A stretch of DNA of 64,000 nucleotides from Streptomyces europaeiscabiei (GCF_036346855.1 NZ_CP107841.1:5646001-5710000); one strand, 5' to 3'; numbered from the stretch's first letter, positions 1 through 10,115 are shown. Made by a program: numbers and translations. The notes: generated from the sequence alone by a model not told the origin.

Positions 1-2
1 TG

Positions 3-2951
3 CACCGGGAGTACGAACGGATCGTCGTCACCTGGGACGAGCGCGTCAGCAGCCGACCGTATCTGATCGGTTACATGCCGGAGGAGTCCCGGCTCACCGT
101 ATACGAGTGGGGCTGGTTGGGGCACAGCCCCGAGACCGACACCGGCCGACTGGAGCTGGCCGGGCTGATCCAGCGGGATCTGAAGGGTGCCAAGCTGCTG
201 CGCTCCCCGCATGGCGCGGTCCCCTTCGTAGCGGGCAGCGAACGTGACCAGCGCGCTCGCGCCGATGCGAAGCATCTGCTGGTCGGCAGCAGTGCGCTGT
301 GGTTCTGCACCTACTACCGCCCGCGCCTGGGGTGGGGCGGACTGGGCCCGGAACTGGACGAGGTGCTGCTGATCAAATACGTGGTGCGCCGCGATCAGCA
401 TTTCGTCCGCACGCGACTGCAGCCCTTGCTGGATCAGCCGCTGCGCCGGGAACTCCCCGAACTGGAGGCGATACCGACCGACATGGACACCGGCGAGTTC
501 GACCGGGTGCGCGCGGACCGCCCCTCATGGCGGCCGCTCGTCGAGGCGGTGGGCTCGGCGCGCCAGGTCCGCGACCACGAGCAGCAGTACGAGGCGGCGT
601 TCGACTGGCTGCTGGAGTATCAGGGCGCGGAACTGCTTGCCCGAACCTACGCCTGCGAAGGCCCGAAGGACTCGCCGCGCACGGTTACCGTCAGCCTGGA
701 CGAGGATCGCGACCAGTCGTGGGTCACCGAGTCGGCACTGCTGACCAAGTACGCGGACATGGGCTTCCGCCCCTCGCTGGGTGACTTCTTCGGTTCTCTG
801 GAGGGCGACCACGGCATGCCGGCCGCCGTGGAGATCGTCCCCGACGAGCGGGGACGGCCCGGACCGTCCCGGTACGCCGCCCGCGCCCTGGTGAAGGACA
901 GGGGCGGCCCGGACCGGGTGGTCCTGGAACTCACGGAGGACTCGCCACCGGTGCCCGAAACGGGCTGGATCAGGCCGCTCGACGACCGGGGCAGCCGTAT
1001 CGCCCTGGAACGCCAGGTGGACGGCCGTCTGGAGATGATGAACAACCCGGCGCTCCTCGATCAGCTGCGTTCGCCGATGTCGCTCCGGCTGCTGCCCTAC
1101 CGCTGGCGCCGGGCGGGGGAGCGGCTGAGCGGGGACGACGGCAAGAAGGCGGTGCAACAGCTCCTCACCCAGGAGCCCTTCTTCGCTCTCCAGGGCCCGC
1201 CCGGTACTGGCAAGACGACGGTCGCGGCCGAGGCCATCGCGCACTATCTACGGGTCTATCCCGGCCACCGCGTGTTGGTCTCGGCCCAGTCCAACTTCGC
1301 GCTGGACAACCTGGCCGAGCGGGTTCTGCGTCGGCTGGACGCCCTCGACGACCTTGGCCAGTCCACGCACCGCTGGGAGGGGGTGGCGCTCCGGGTGGCC
1401 TCCCCCAAGGCGCCCGTGGACCCGGTGCTGGAACCCTGGCGGGAGAACCGGCTGGCGGAGGAGCGTGCCGACTGGGTCCGGCGCAACCTGCCGCGTCGGT
1501 TGACAGGGGTGGGCGGCAATGCGCGGGGCGTACTGGAGGAGTGGCGGCGGATGCTGGAGGAGGACGCGACCGACAGCGTGCTGCCGGAGCTGGGCGACCG
1601 GCTCCGACGGACGGCCAACCTCGTCTTCGCCACCTGCGCGATGGCGACCGCGGAGAACGTCACACCCGTCGGGGTGCGCAGCACCATGGACTGGGTGGTC
1701 GTCGAAGAGGCGGCCAAGGCCTGGCCGACGGAGCTCGCCATGCCGCTGTGCCGCGGACGGCGCTGGACCCTGATCGGCGACCACAAACAGCTCCCGGCGC
1801 ACCGCCGCGACGACGTCCTGCGCTTCCTGGAGAGCTGCGTCGACGACCCGGACGAGGAGTTCCAACGGATCGGCGCGAACCACGACACCTACGTCCGGGC
1901 CTTCGACCTGTTCCGTTCGCTGTTCGAGCCGCCCGCTGACCTGCCCGGGCAGGGAGGGGGCGCAGCGAGTGACGCGAACAGGGCGAGGAGCGCGATCAAC
2001 AAGGACACACGAGACAGACCCCTGCTGACGCTGCAGACGCAGTACCGGATGCGGGACGAGATCAGCCAGGTCGTCAGTCGGGTCTTCTACCCGGCGCCCG
2101 GCGGCAGAGTGCTGCCCGACGGCCTGCCGCCAGGACGGTTGACCACCGGCAAGGAGGTGGCCCCGGTGAACCTGACCGCGCCCGAGGCACTGGCCGGGCG
2201 CTCACTGGTATGGCTGGACACCCATGGCGAACCGGACTGCCAGGGCGTGCCCCGCTGGTTCAACCACGGTGAGGCACGGGTCGTGCAGGAACTTGTCGAG
2301 GCCATGCGCCCGGCCCCCGTACCACTAAGCGCCGGCGAGCCCGGGACCACTCTGGCGGTGCTCAGTCCCTACCGGCAGCAGAACCGCCAGCTGGCCAAGC
2401 GCGGACTGGAGCGTTACCTGTCCACTGTGCACGCCTTCCAGGGCCGGGAGGCCGACATCGTCGTGGTGTCCCTCGTACGCGACAGGCGACCGCCTGGTAC
2501 CGAAACCCAGCCGTGGCTGGGGCTGGGACATCTGACCGGGTCCGACCTGATCAATGTGATGCTCTCCCGTGCCCGTCAACTCCTCGTCCTGGTAGGGGAT
2601 TTCGAGCATTTCGCGTCGTTCCGTCCCCGGTCGGCGGAGGACGAGCTGGAGACGGCGCCCCCACCCGTCCCGGAGACGGCGCCCCGACCTGTCCCGCCTC
2701 CGGTACCCAAGCCGGGCCCGATGCCTGCCCGTGGTGGGACCGGAGAGCACGACCATGACGAGGCCCAGGTTCAGGAGGGGCGTCGCAGGGCCCAGCGGCC
2801 GATTACCGACGTCGGTTTCTGGCACCAGGTCTGTCGCGCGGTGGAACTGTACGGCTCCCGGATTCCGGTCGCCGATCTCACCGGCCTCAGGCGCTCCAGC
2901 CCGGAAGTCGGGCCGGCAGTCGACTCCGCAGTCGGCCCGGTGGAGCCGTGA
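3..2951 (+). CDS. SF1 superfamily DNA2/NAM7-type helicase, 5' end outside window
   Basis: The reading frame is open from base 3, so the true start is probably upstream and the ATG at 75 may be internal. Counting from that ATG, a long N-terminal region of unknown fold leads to Walker A GPPGTGKTT near residue 375, the DEAD-like motif VVEEAAK near 540, the motif III-like GDHKQLP near 567, TQYRM near 652, VHAFQGREADIV near 782 and the motif VI-like NVMLSRA near 827. These are the ordered motifs of Upf1/DNA2-like SF1 helicases acting on DNA or RNA with ATP. The C-terminus is a proline-rich linker and a short tail. The stop overlaps the start of the next gene by 4 bases, so the two are translationally coupled. 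A role in defence or repair is inferred from the neighbours. Confidence 0.85.
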   Translation, partial: HREYERIVVTWDERVSSRPYLIGYMPEESRLTVYEWGWLGHSPETDTGRLELAGLIQRDLKGAKLLRSPHGAVPFVAGSERDQRARADAKHLLVGSSALWFCTYYRPRLGWGGLGPELDEVLLIKYVVRRDQHFVRTRLQPLLDQPLRRELPELEAIPTDMDTGEFDRVRADRPSWRPLVEAVGSARQVRDHEQQYEAAFDWLLEYQGAELLARTYACEGPKDSPRTVTVSLDEDRDQSWVTESALLTKYADMGFRPSLGDFFGSLEGDHGMPAAVEIVPDERGRPGPSRYAARALVKDRGGPDRVVLELTEDSPPVPETGWIRPLDDRGSRIALERQVDGRLEMMNNPALLDQLRSPMSLRLLPYRWRRAGERLSGDDGKKAVQQLLTQEPFFALQGPPGTGKTTVAAEAIAHYLRVYPGHRVLVSAQSNFALDNLAERVLRRLDALDDLGQSTHRWEGVALRVASPKAPVDPVLEPWRENRLAEERADWVRRNLPRRLTGVGGNARGVLEEWRRMLEEDATDSVLPELGDRLRRTANLVFATCAMATAENVTPVGVRSTMDWVVVEEAAKAWPTELAMPLCRGRRWTLIGDHKQLPAHRRDDVLRFLESCVDDPDEEFQRIGANHDTYVRAFDLFRSLFEPPADLPGQGGGAASDANRARSAINKDTRDRPLLTLQTQYRMRDEISQVVSRVFYPAPGGRVLPDGLPPGRLTTGKEVAPVNLTAPEALAGRSLVWLDTHGEPDCQGVPRWFNHGEARVVQELVEAMRPAPVPLSAGEPGTTLAVLSPYRQQNRQLAKRGLERYLSTVHAFQGREADIVVVSLVRDRRPPGTETQPWLGLGHLTGSDLINVMLSRARQLLVLVGDFEHFASFRPRSAEDELETAPPPVPETAPRPVPPPVPKPGPMPARGGTGEHDHDEAQVQEGRRRAQRPITDVGFWHQVCRAVELYGSRIPVADLTGLRRSSPEVGPAVDSAVGPVEP

Positions 2952-5900
2952 TGAGGACGACCCTCGGCAGCAGAGCGATCATCTACGTCCCCTGCGACAC
3001 CTTTCTGGTCCATGTCAGCGCCGGCCTCGGGGATGTCCTCTCGCCGATCGAGATGACGGCCTTGCGGCTCATCGACGCCCTGGAGCGGGACCGGGACGGC
3101 AGGCCCGGCATCACCTCGGTGGAGCAACTCGTGGAACTTCTCGGTCTCGGGCACCGGGTCACCCTGGAGCTTCTCCACGACGTGTGGCGCAAGGGCTATG
3201 TGCGGCTGGACTTCACCAGCGGCGGAGTCCTGGTCAGCGAGGAGGTCCGCACCAGGATCGTGGAGAAGACCCTGCACGAGCTGCCCGGCGCCGAGACGCT
3301 CGACTACGACTGCGAGGTGATGATCGACCGGCTGACCGGGCTGGTCCAGCCGCGCCGGGGTAACCTCGCCCCCCGTTCGGGCCGGCTGGCCGTGGAACCG
3401 GCGCTCGACGACACCACGCCGGCCCAGGTGCCTCGGGCCGAGCTGATCCCGGCACTGGAGCGTGACCTGCACCGGCGCTTCACCGAGCGGGACGCGGACG
3501 GCCCCGACGCGGGAGCCGGGGCGTTTCACGCGCGGCAGGGCAACGGGCGTCCGCCCCGGGTGCTCTCCTACCGGACCCCCACGGACGGCGCCCAGATCAC
3601 CGAACGGCGCTGGATCGCGCTGGACGTCCTCGTCCACGAGGATTCCGACACGGGTCGGCTCCAGGTCGTCGTCGCCGACCGGGCCTACCCGGTCTCCCGG
3701 CACCAGCTTGCCGGGGAACGGCTCACCCAGCTCGCCGCCGACAACGCGACCACCCCGTTCGTCCGGGCGCTGCGCTCCGTGGCCGGACAGGACCTCATCG
3801 ACCCGCCTCCGCTGGAGCGGCTGCTCGTCCGGCTGCACGAACGTGCCGACCGGGCGTTTTCCGTCCCCGCCGCCACCCGGTCCGCGCGTCACCTCGAACT
3901 CGGCGACGAGGCACGGACCGTGTGCGCGGCGCTCGACAACCGGACCGCCAGCGAGGTACGCGCCGCCACCGTCGCCGAGGAGGAGCACGAGGCCCGGATC
4001 GCCGAGCTGATAGGGCAGAGCCGGACCCAACTGGTGATCGCCGCGCCGAAGATCACGGTCACCGGCTGGCGGCGCTGGGAGCCGGCCCTGCGCCGGGCGC
4101 TCGACGCGCGGGTCACGGTGGCGCTGCTGTGGGGCGAGCAGCCGACCGCCAAGTTGCCGGGCCCGGTCCACAACGCCCTGGTCAGCCTGGTACGCCGATA
4201 CGGCCCCGGTCGGCTGCTGTATCCGCAGGTGGCGCCCTGTCCCGAGACGAACGTCGTGATCCAGGACGACCAGGCCGCACTGATCAGTGACCGCGACATC
4301 ATGGGGTACCCCACGCGCCACACCCTGGGGCTCCTGATGACCGCCCCGGACGAGGGCTGCCACTCCGTCGTCTTCGGCCGACTGCTCTCCTGGGCGGCTG
4401 GCATCGTCCCCACGGCGAGGATGAGCCGGCTGCTCAGGACGACGGGCGATGCCTTCGGTACCGGGCAGTCAACGCTCCCTGAGGCGCTCGGCTTTCCGGA
4501 AGCGCCCCCGGAAGAGGCCGACGCCCCCGAGAGGGCCGTACGGGCATGGTCCGACGGCTGGGTCGCGTACGCCCGGGCATTGGCAGAGACGGCGGCGAGC
4601 CGCGAACTCCCGGCCGCCCGTGTCGTGGACACCGACGCGCACGTCGATCTGCTGTGGCGGGCATTGCGTTCGGCCCGGCGCCGGCTCGTCATCAGCAGCG
4701 ACCGGCCCGCGTCCGTCGACGACCGGTTCATGACGCTGCTGGCAGGCAGGCTCCAGGAGGGGGTGTGGGTGACCCTCGGGCTGGCGGTGCCGCCCGGCCA
4801 GGAGCCCGCCGAACTGGTGCGGCTGGCGGCCGAGTACCCGGGCCGACTGCGACTGGTGCCCGCGCGCGGCAGGGTCCTGGTCCACGACGACGAGGTCCTG
4901 GTCGGCGGCAAGGACCTGCTGGGTGAGGGCGGACGCGGAGCCCGGCGCGGCCGCGCCAGGCCCGCGCCGGGGATCGTGCTCACCGGTGCGCGGGCCGCCG
5001 CCGAACTGGCCGCAGCGGTCGGCGAACCGTCCGAGGTCGCCACGCTCGTCCGCCGGAAGGAGACGGCACCTGACGAGTCCGGTGGCGCCGTTCCTCGCGT
5101 CGTCTACGCCCGGCAGCGCATCGTCACGAACTGGCGGCCGGACGTGGAGGGCGCGGCGCTGTTGCGGACCGAGTTCGGCCGGTCGGAGGACCCCTGGGCC
5201 GTACTGGAGGACCTCGACCGGACTGCCGAACCGGACCTGGTCACTGCGGCGGCAGCCTGCTGTCTGCTGCACCACACGGCCGTCGCACCTTCCGCGACCA
5301 GCGCACACTGGCGGCTGAGGCTGGTCCGGCTTTGCTGGGGGCGGGGCGACTACACGCGCGCCGCGCTCCTGAGGCGGTCCGTCGCCGACCCGGCGGCCCG
5401 GCCGCGGCTGCCCCTGGCCGTCGTCGCCGCCGCACGCGGCGGACGGCGGCTGGGCACGCATCTGCTGGAGGTCGTGGTCGGCACCGAATCCGACTCCGAC
5501 GAGCAGGCAGCACTGCTGCTGGTCGCCGTGGAAGAGGTGCTGCGCACTGGCGACGACCTCGCACGGGACGTCGTGGTGGACCTGGCCGCCGGGCTCGGGG
5601 CGCCCTGGGAGGAACTCGGCAGCGTGGTACGCCGCTGTCACCAGGAGCTCTACGGCCTTCCCGCGGGCCCGGAGATCCGCCGGGCACTCAGTGACGAACG
5701 GCACCAGGAAGCAAGGGACGCGCAGTGGCAGGCGCTGGAACAGGCGCTGCTGGTGGCCGACCGGCCGCCAGTGATCATCAAGCCGGCCATCCGCACCCAC
5801 CATGTGCTCTTCCGTGACGACCGGCTCTTCGGCCGCATACGGGCCATGGTGTTCGACCGTGACACGGACGGCCTGGGCGCCCTGCTGGCGAAGGAGACCG

Positions 5901-6304
5901 GCGCCGGCACCCGCCATGGTGACGGCCGGACCGTGGCGGCAAACCTGGTGGACGACGTCTGGCAGGGGGTGAGCCACGTGCGTGACCAGCCGCTGACCGG
6001 CGCCCCCAGGGAGAACTACCTGTCCAAGCTCGGCGAGGTACTGGACCGCGCATGGCGGGTCGCCGCCGCCGACACCGGCCCGGAATTCGGTGATCAGCGG
6101 GCCCGTGGCCCCCACGACCCCTTGGACGTCGTACGGGAGCTGGGGCGCGCCATGGCGGATCTGCGCGGCCGGATCCAGGCGGCTGTAGCGGAACTGGCCG
6201 AGCCGGAGCGTGGGTTGTGCCATACCGTCCTGGACGGCCTGGCCGACCTGTACCGGCTGGGAGCGGCACAGGCGGCGGCGGCGGACGAGGTGGGGCGGCG
6301 CTGA
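2948..6304 (+). CDS. Large protein with two degenerate phospholipase D-like halves
   Basis: This 1118-residue protein starts at an ATGA overlap with the helicase. The N-terminal 300 residues include a winged-helix-like stretch and are not otherwise recognised. Two segments look like PLD/HKD folds: about residues 350-450 (strand LVIAAP, AL-x-ARVTVALLWG, then VVIQDDQAALISDRDIMG) and about 560-660 (RRRLVISSDRP, then RVLVHDDEVLVGGKDLL). In active enzymes an HxK motif precedes each such strand pair; here both positions lack it, so catalysis is doubtful and a structural or nucleic-acid-binding role is more likely. The C-terminal 450 residues are helical and unassigned. Operon position between a helicase and a GHKL ATPase suggests a subunit of one complex. 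Confidence 0.7.
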   Translation: MMRTTLGSRAIIYVPCDTFLVHVSAGLGDVLSPIEMTALRLIDALERDRDGRPGITSVEQLVELLGLGHRVTLELLHDVWRKGYVRLDFTSGGVLVSEEVRTRIVEKTLHELPGAETLDYDCEVMIDRLTGLVQPRRGNLAPRSGRLAVEPALDDTTPAQVPRAELIPALERDLHRRFTERDADGPDAGAGAFHARQGNGRPPRVLSYRTPTDGAQITERRWIALDVLVHEDSDTGRLQVVVADRAYPVSRHQLAGERLTQLAADNATTPFVRALRSVAGQDLIDPPPLERLLVRLHERADRAFSVPAATRSARHLELGDEARTVCAALDNRTASEVRAATVAEEEHEARIAELIGQSRTQLVIAAPKITVTGWRRWEPALRRALDARVTVALLWGEQPTAKLPGPVHNALVSLVRRYGPGRLLYPQVAPCPETNVVIQDDQAALISDRDIMGYPTRHTLGLLMTAPDEGCHSVVFGRLLSWAAGIVPTARMSRLLRTTGDAFGTGQSTLPEALGFPEAPPEEADAPERAVRAWSDGWVAYARALAETAASRELPAARVVDTDAHVDLLWRALRSARRRLVISSDRPASVDDRFMTLLAGRLQEGVWVTLGLAVPPGQEPAELVRLAAEYPGRLRLVPARGRVLVHDDEVLVGGKDLLGEGGRGARRGRARPAPGIVLTGARAAAELAAAVGEPSEVATLVRRKETAPDESGGAVPRVVYARQRIVTNWRPDVEGAALLRTEFGRSEDPWAVLEDLDRTAEPDLVTAAAACCLLHHTAVAPSATSAHWRLRLVRLCWGRGDYTRAALLRRSVADPAARPRLPLAVVAAARGGRRLGTHLLEVVVGTESDSDEQAALLLVAVEEVLRTGDDLARDVVVDLAAGLGAPWEELGSVVRRCHQELYGLPAGPEIRRALSDERHQEARDAQWQALEQALLVADRPPVIIKPAIRTHHVLFRDDRLFGRIRAMVFDRDTDGLGALLAKETGAGTRHGDGRTVAANLVDDVWQGVSHVRDQPLTGAPRENYLSKLGEVLDRAWRVAAADTGPEFGDQRARGPHDPLDVVRELGRAMADLRGRIQAAVAELAEPERGLCHTVLDGLADLYRLGAAQAAAADEVGRR

Positions 6305-8874
6305 TGGAACCGACCGACGGAATCCTGCTGGACATTCTCGAGGACTGGTCCGACCGATGGAGCCACACCGCGCTCGTCTCGGCGCTCGCGGGGGGCCGCA
6401 CGTTGTCCTCGGCCCTTGGCGCGGACGCTCTCGACGGGTTGGCCGAGGAGGTGCTCGACGGCCTGCTGGTCCCGCGTGGCGCGGCGACTGCGGCCCGGCA
6501 ACTCCTTGCCGAGGGCCGCTTCGACCTGGTGGATCTGATGCTTGACGGAGGCCGATTGCCCCTGGAGGACGCCCGGCAGCTCAAGAGCGACCTCGCTGAT
6601 GCCCGCCGCGGGGCCGCGGGCCGTGCCACCCGCGCCCTGCACCTGCTGACCCGCCGAGCCGAACAACTCGATCTGGCCCGCGGCTGGCACGAGGAGGACG
6701 GCATGGGCGACGAACTGGTGGAACTGGCCACCACCGACGAGTCCGCCTTCACCGAACTGCTCGCGGGCTGGGAGACACAGGCCCGCGAGGCGGAGGAGCG
6801 ACGGGGCGGCGACCTGCGCACCGAGCTGGAGCGGTCGCGGGACGGCGAGCCGGTGGACCCGGCCGCCCGGAGCCTGCTGGAGGAGTGTCTGTCCGCAGGG
6901 GAGTTCCGGCTGGCCCGCGCATTGGTGCGCAGCGACCGGGCGCAGTTCCCTGCCGACTCCGGGCCCTCGGGACTCGCCCGGTTGCCCAGACCCGTACAGC
7001 TGCGCCGGTACGCGCTTCAGGACGTACTGGAGTGGTACCAGAACGGCGAACTGGGCTTCGCCGAACTGCACGGCTGGCTGCCGGTCTTCGAGGACACTGC
7101 GGGGCGGCGGCTGACGGACGCGCTCGCCGCGCTGGTCCTGGCTGGAGCGGATCGGCCGCCCGAGCCGTCGTCCGTGCGCGAGCTGGTGGAGGCGCTGCAC
7201 GAGTGCGTGGGGACCGCCGAGCCGGTGGTGGAGTGCGAGGCCCTGGCGGGCGGGGTGGTGAGCCGACTGTACTGCACCGGTGATCACCGGTTGCCCCCGT
7301 TGGGCCTCTTCGGCAGAGCCGGCATCGCCCTGTGGGTGGCACCGAGCACAGCGGAACCGCCCGAGCAGCTGGCCTCGACACCCTTCATCTGGCTGGCGCC
7401 CGAGTGGGAGGGGGAGACCCCGTCGGCCGAGGGGTGCGGCCCGCTGTACGCCGACGACCTGCTGCGACTGGCTGCTCCGACGCCCCGAGGATCGGTGCCA
7501 CCCGCTGCCGAACGCCAGTTGGCGCTGCTGCGGGCGGTGGCACCGGGGCTCGGGGTGAGCGGGCTGCTGGACGCGGGCCGCTCCGGGGCCGGACGGGGCC
7601 TCGAGCTTGCGGGCCGGGGCAAGGCCGCGCTCCAGCTCTCGTGGTTCTTCGACCTGCTCGGCCTGCAGCCCGACAGCGTCACGGTGGAGGCCGTGCTCTA
7701 CGAGACGGGCGGGCACCCGTCGGCCCTGCGGGAACTGCTTCGGACCCTCTGCGACCATCCGGAGCCCCGTCTCTCCGGTCGGGATCTGAGCGCCCGGCTG
7801 GAGGCGATGCGGGAGGGCAGCGACTGGCGGCGAAGGGCCGCACGCCGGGTGCAGGAGCAGCTGCCCGACGTCAACGCCGGCTTGGCGCTGCACACCGCCC
7901 TGTGGCTGCACACCGGAGGCGGCCGTGGCGAGTTCGAGGTCGGCGAGCTGACCGATGTGCTCGCTGACCTCGCGGGCAGTGACGGGGTCCCTCCTCTGGT
8001 GGAGCTGGCAGACGGGGTGGGACCACTGGTGTCCCTGGGAATCATGGAGCGCCGGAACGGGCGGCTGACCCTGGCTCCGAACGGGCTGCCCGAACTTCTG
8101 GCCCGGGGGAGTGGACGCCAGGCCGAGGAGATGGTGGCGGACCTGCTGCGGCAGGCCCGTGAGCAGGCGGATGCGGTGCTTGCCCAGGTGGTCGTCTCAC
8201 TGAACCAGATCACGGTGGACACGGTCGACCATTACAACACCAACCTCCAACGCAAGCTCTCGGAGATCAACACCCAGATGGTGGAGGAGGAGGACCGCGA
8301 GCGTCGGATGACGCTCAACGAGGAGTACCTGAAGGTCTCCGAGCAACTGCGCCAGGTCGGCTCCCTGATGAGCACGGCCAAGGAGGCACCCCGGCCGCTG
8401 TCGCTTGCCGAGATCATCGTCGAACAGACCCGCGGGGCTCATGTGAGCTCGGGGGGCCGCGACAGATACGACGTCACCGGCGCCGAGCACCTGTGGGTCA
8501 GGGCCAACCCCTGGCTGCTCGGCCAGGTCTTCTGGAACCTCTTCGACAACTCGCGCAAGGCGATCGACGCGACGGCCGCCCAGCACGGCTTCGTCGAGAT
8601 GACGGTGACCGCGTGGACGGCCGTCGACGGCACGCCCTGGTGCGCGATCCTCGTCGCCGACTCCGGGGACGGCATGGCGCAGGGCGTGGCCTCCCGGCTC
8701 AACCAGGGCGAATGCCTGAGCACCCGGAACGGCTCAGGTCAGGGCATCCGTCTCGCACGCGCCCTGACGCAGTTGTACGAGGGCCGGCTGCGGGTACTGC
8801 CCGAGCCCTCCCCGGAACTGTTCGGCGCTCAGGTCCGGATCGAACTCCCGCTGGTCTCCGCCGCCGGGGACTGA
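6304..8874 (+). CDS. GHKL (histidine-kinase-type) ATPase with long helical N-terminus
   Basis: The start is taken at the ATG sharing bases with the upstream stop (TGATG), rather than an in-frame ATG at 6217 inside the previous gene. The 856-residue product ends in an HATPase_c domain: N box WNLFDNSRKAI near residue 740, G1 DSGDGM near 786 and G2 GSGQGI near 810. A helical region at about 620-690 lies where a dimerisation/phosphoacceptor domain would be, but no canonical H-box is visible; the only obvious His there is in VDHYN. The first 600 residues are unassigned and contain no membrane segments, so it is cytosolic. It could phosphorylate the response regulator encoded next on the opposite strand, or be a GHKL conformational ATPase. 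Confidence 0.75.
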   Translation: MEPTDGILLDILEDWSDRWSHTALVSALAGGRTLSSALGADALDGLAEEVLDGLLVPRGAATAARQLLAEGRFDLVDLMLDGGRLPLEDARQLKSDLADARRGAAGRATRALHLLTRRAEQLDLARGWHEEDGMGDELVELATTDESAFTELLAGWETQAREAEERRGGDLRTELERSRDGEPVDPAARSLLEECLSAGEFRLARALVRSDRAQFPADSGPSGLARLPRPVQLRRYALQDVLEWYQNGELGFAELHGWLPVFEDTAGRRLTDALAALVLAGADRPPEPSSVRELVEALHECVGTAEPVVECEALAGGVVSRLYCTGDHRLPPLGLFGRAGIALWVAPSTAEPPEQLASTPFIWLAPEWEGETPSAEGCGPLYADDLLRLAAPTPRGSVPPAAERQLALLRAVAPGLGVSGLLDAGRSGAGRGLELAGRGKAALQLSWFFDLLGLQPDSVTVEAVLYETGGHPSALRELLRTLCDHPEPRLSGRDLSARLEAMREGSDWRRRAARRVQEQLPDVNAGLALHTALWLHTGGGRGEFEVGELTDVLADLAGSDGVPPLVELADGVGPLVSLGIMERRNGRLTLAPNGLPELLARGSGRQAEEMVADLLRQAREQADAVLAQVVVSLNQITVDTVDHYNTNLQRKLSEINTQMVEEEDRERRMTLNEEYLKVSEQLRQVGSLMSTAKEAPRPLSLAEIIVEQTRGAHVSSGGRDRYDVTGAEHLWVRANPWLLGQVFWNLFDNSRKAIDATAAQHGFVEMTVTAWTAVDGTPWCAILVADSGDGMAQGVASRLNQGECLSTRNGSGQGIRLARALTQLYEGRLRVLPEPSPELFGAQVRIELPLVSAAGD

Positions 8875-8918
8875 GCAGGTCACCGGGCCACCGAACGATC
8901 GGCTGACCGGCGGCCCAC

Positions 8919-10115
8919 TCAGCTCCAGTCGTTGTTGCAGAACTCGCTCACCAGACGGGACGCGTTGTGGACGTCTTCGAGGTCGATCGCCTGTTTGGCA
9001 CGGCGTTGCTTGTGGTTCCAGGGGGTAGGCGACGTGCGTGCGGCCCGGTTGCGTGGGTGGGCCAGCTCCTCCTCCAGCAGGAAGACGGCGTGGGCGAGTT
9101 CCGCGTCCAGCCGTAGCAGCCGGTACCGGGGGGCGTCGTCGAGCAGCTCCTTCGCCACCTCTTCGAGACGGTCGTAGAGCTCGCGTCCGTCTTTGCCCTT
9201 CGGTACGACGCGCAGCAGCCGGTGCCGCTGGAGGAAGGTGCTGTTCCACTCGCCGATGGCGGCGGGTGGGAAGGCGGAGACGAGGGTGGCGGGAATCCGT
9301 GTGTGCGCGCAGAGATACTCGATGATCTCCATGCCGTTCGCCGTGGCACGGTCGTCCAGGTGCAGGTCGATCAGCGCGCCGTCCACCTCGTGCAGCCGGG
9401 GGTCGGTGCGGAAGTCCCACCAGTCCGGCAGGCCTTTCAACGGGATGATCTCGTAACGGCCCATCAGCCGCTCGCCCAGTTCCTCGGCGTCCGTGTCGTC
9501 CACGATGAGCAGGTGCTTCCGGGGTGGGGCGGGGCTCAGCGCGCGCAGCGCGCGATCCTCCGGGAAGAGGCGCGGCAGGGTATGGGCGGAGGCGGGGCGC
9601 TCTGCCTCCGGGAGCGCGCACAGTGCCTTGGCCAGCCGGGACAGCCCGCGCCGGGCGGGCTGCCAGATTTCCGTGGGCAGCCCTTCGTGCTCACGGGCCG
9701 GGTCACCCGCCCACATCCGGGCCAGCCTGTCCAGCTCGCTCACCGGGGTGCTTGGGGACAGGGCGTCGATCCCGGCCATGAACTCGTGCAGGTCGACGCT
9801 GTATCGCCCGGGGACGAGGCGGTAGCCGCCGGGTACGTTCTCCACGGCGTAGCCGTCTTTGCAGAGTCGGCTCTTGTGCGCGTGCAAGGTGCCCCGGTTC
9901 TGCTCCAGTGCCCTGCAGAGCCGCTCGACGGGTACAGGGCCGGAGGCGACCGCGAGCCTCAGCAGCAACTTCCGTCTCTCCTGCGGGGGTAACTTCCGTG
10001 GGGCTCCGTCCTCGTCAGTGACCTGGAGCTCTCCGAGGAGCCGGATACGCAGTCTGCCGGCGTGTGGGCCGGAAGCGTGTTCTGATGCTGCCACATAGCC
10101 AAATTTACAGCCCAT
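8919..10115 (-). CDS. Response regulator with N-terminal SARP-like winged helix and C-terminal receiver
   Basis: The 398-residue protein has the domains in unusual order. Residues about 20-115 (RIRLLGELQV ... RRKLLLRLAV ... GGYRLVPG) resemble the OmpR/SARP-type winged helix. Residues about 200-320 form a receiver: acidic pair LLIVDD, phosphoacceptor strand ALIDLHL, and Lys in RVVPKG. A helical tail follows. It converges with the GHKL ATPase gene (44 bases between stops), the probable partner. The ATG at 10115 has no clear ribosome binding site, so a GTG at 10094 or a leaderless start is possible. Three direct heptamers lie 44-73 bases upstream of its start and may be its own operator. Confidence 0.75.
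   Translation of the reverse strand: MGCKFGYVAASEHASGPHAGRLRIRLLGELQVTDEDGAPRKLPPQERRKLLLRLAVASGPVPVERLCRALEQNRGTLHAHKSRLCKDGYAVENVPGGYRLVPGRYSVDLHEFMAGIDALSPSTPVSELDRLARMWAGDPAREHEGLPTEIWQPARRGLSRLAKALCALPEAERPASAHTLPRLFPEDRALRALSPAPPRKHLLIVDDTDAEELGERLMGRYEIIPLKGLPDWWDFRTDPRLHEVDGALIDLHLDDRATANGMEIIEYLCAHTRIPATLVSAFPPAAIGEWNSTFLQRHRLLRVVPKGKDGRELYDRLEEVAKELLDDAPRYRLLRLDAELAHAVFLLEEELAHPRNRAARTSPTPWNHKQRRAKQAIDLEDVHNASRLVSEFCNNDWS

Noticed and set aside
2771..4363. Long minus-strand frames opposite the helicase operon (and similar frames under most real genes)
   Set aside because: They are shadows created by high GC at third positions; they lack domains and are fully overlapped by genes with clear motifs.
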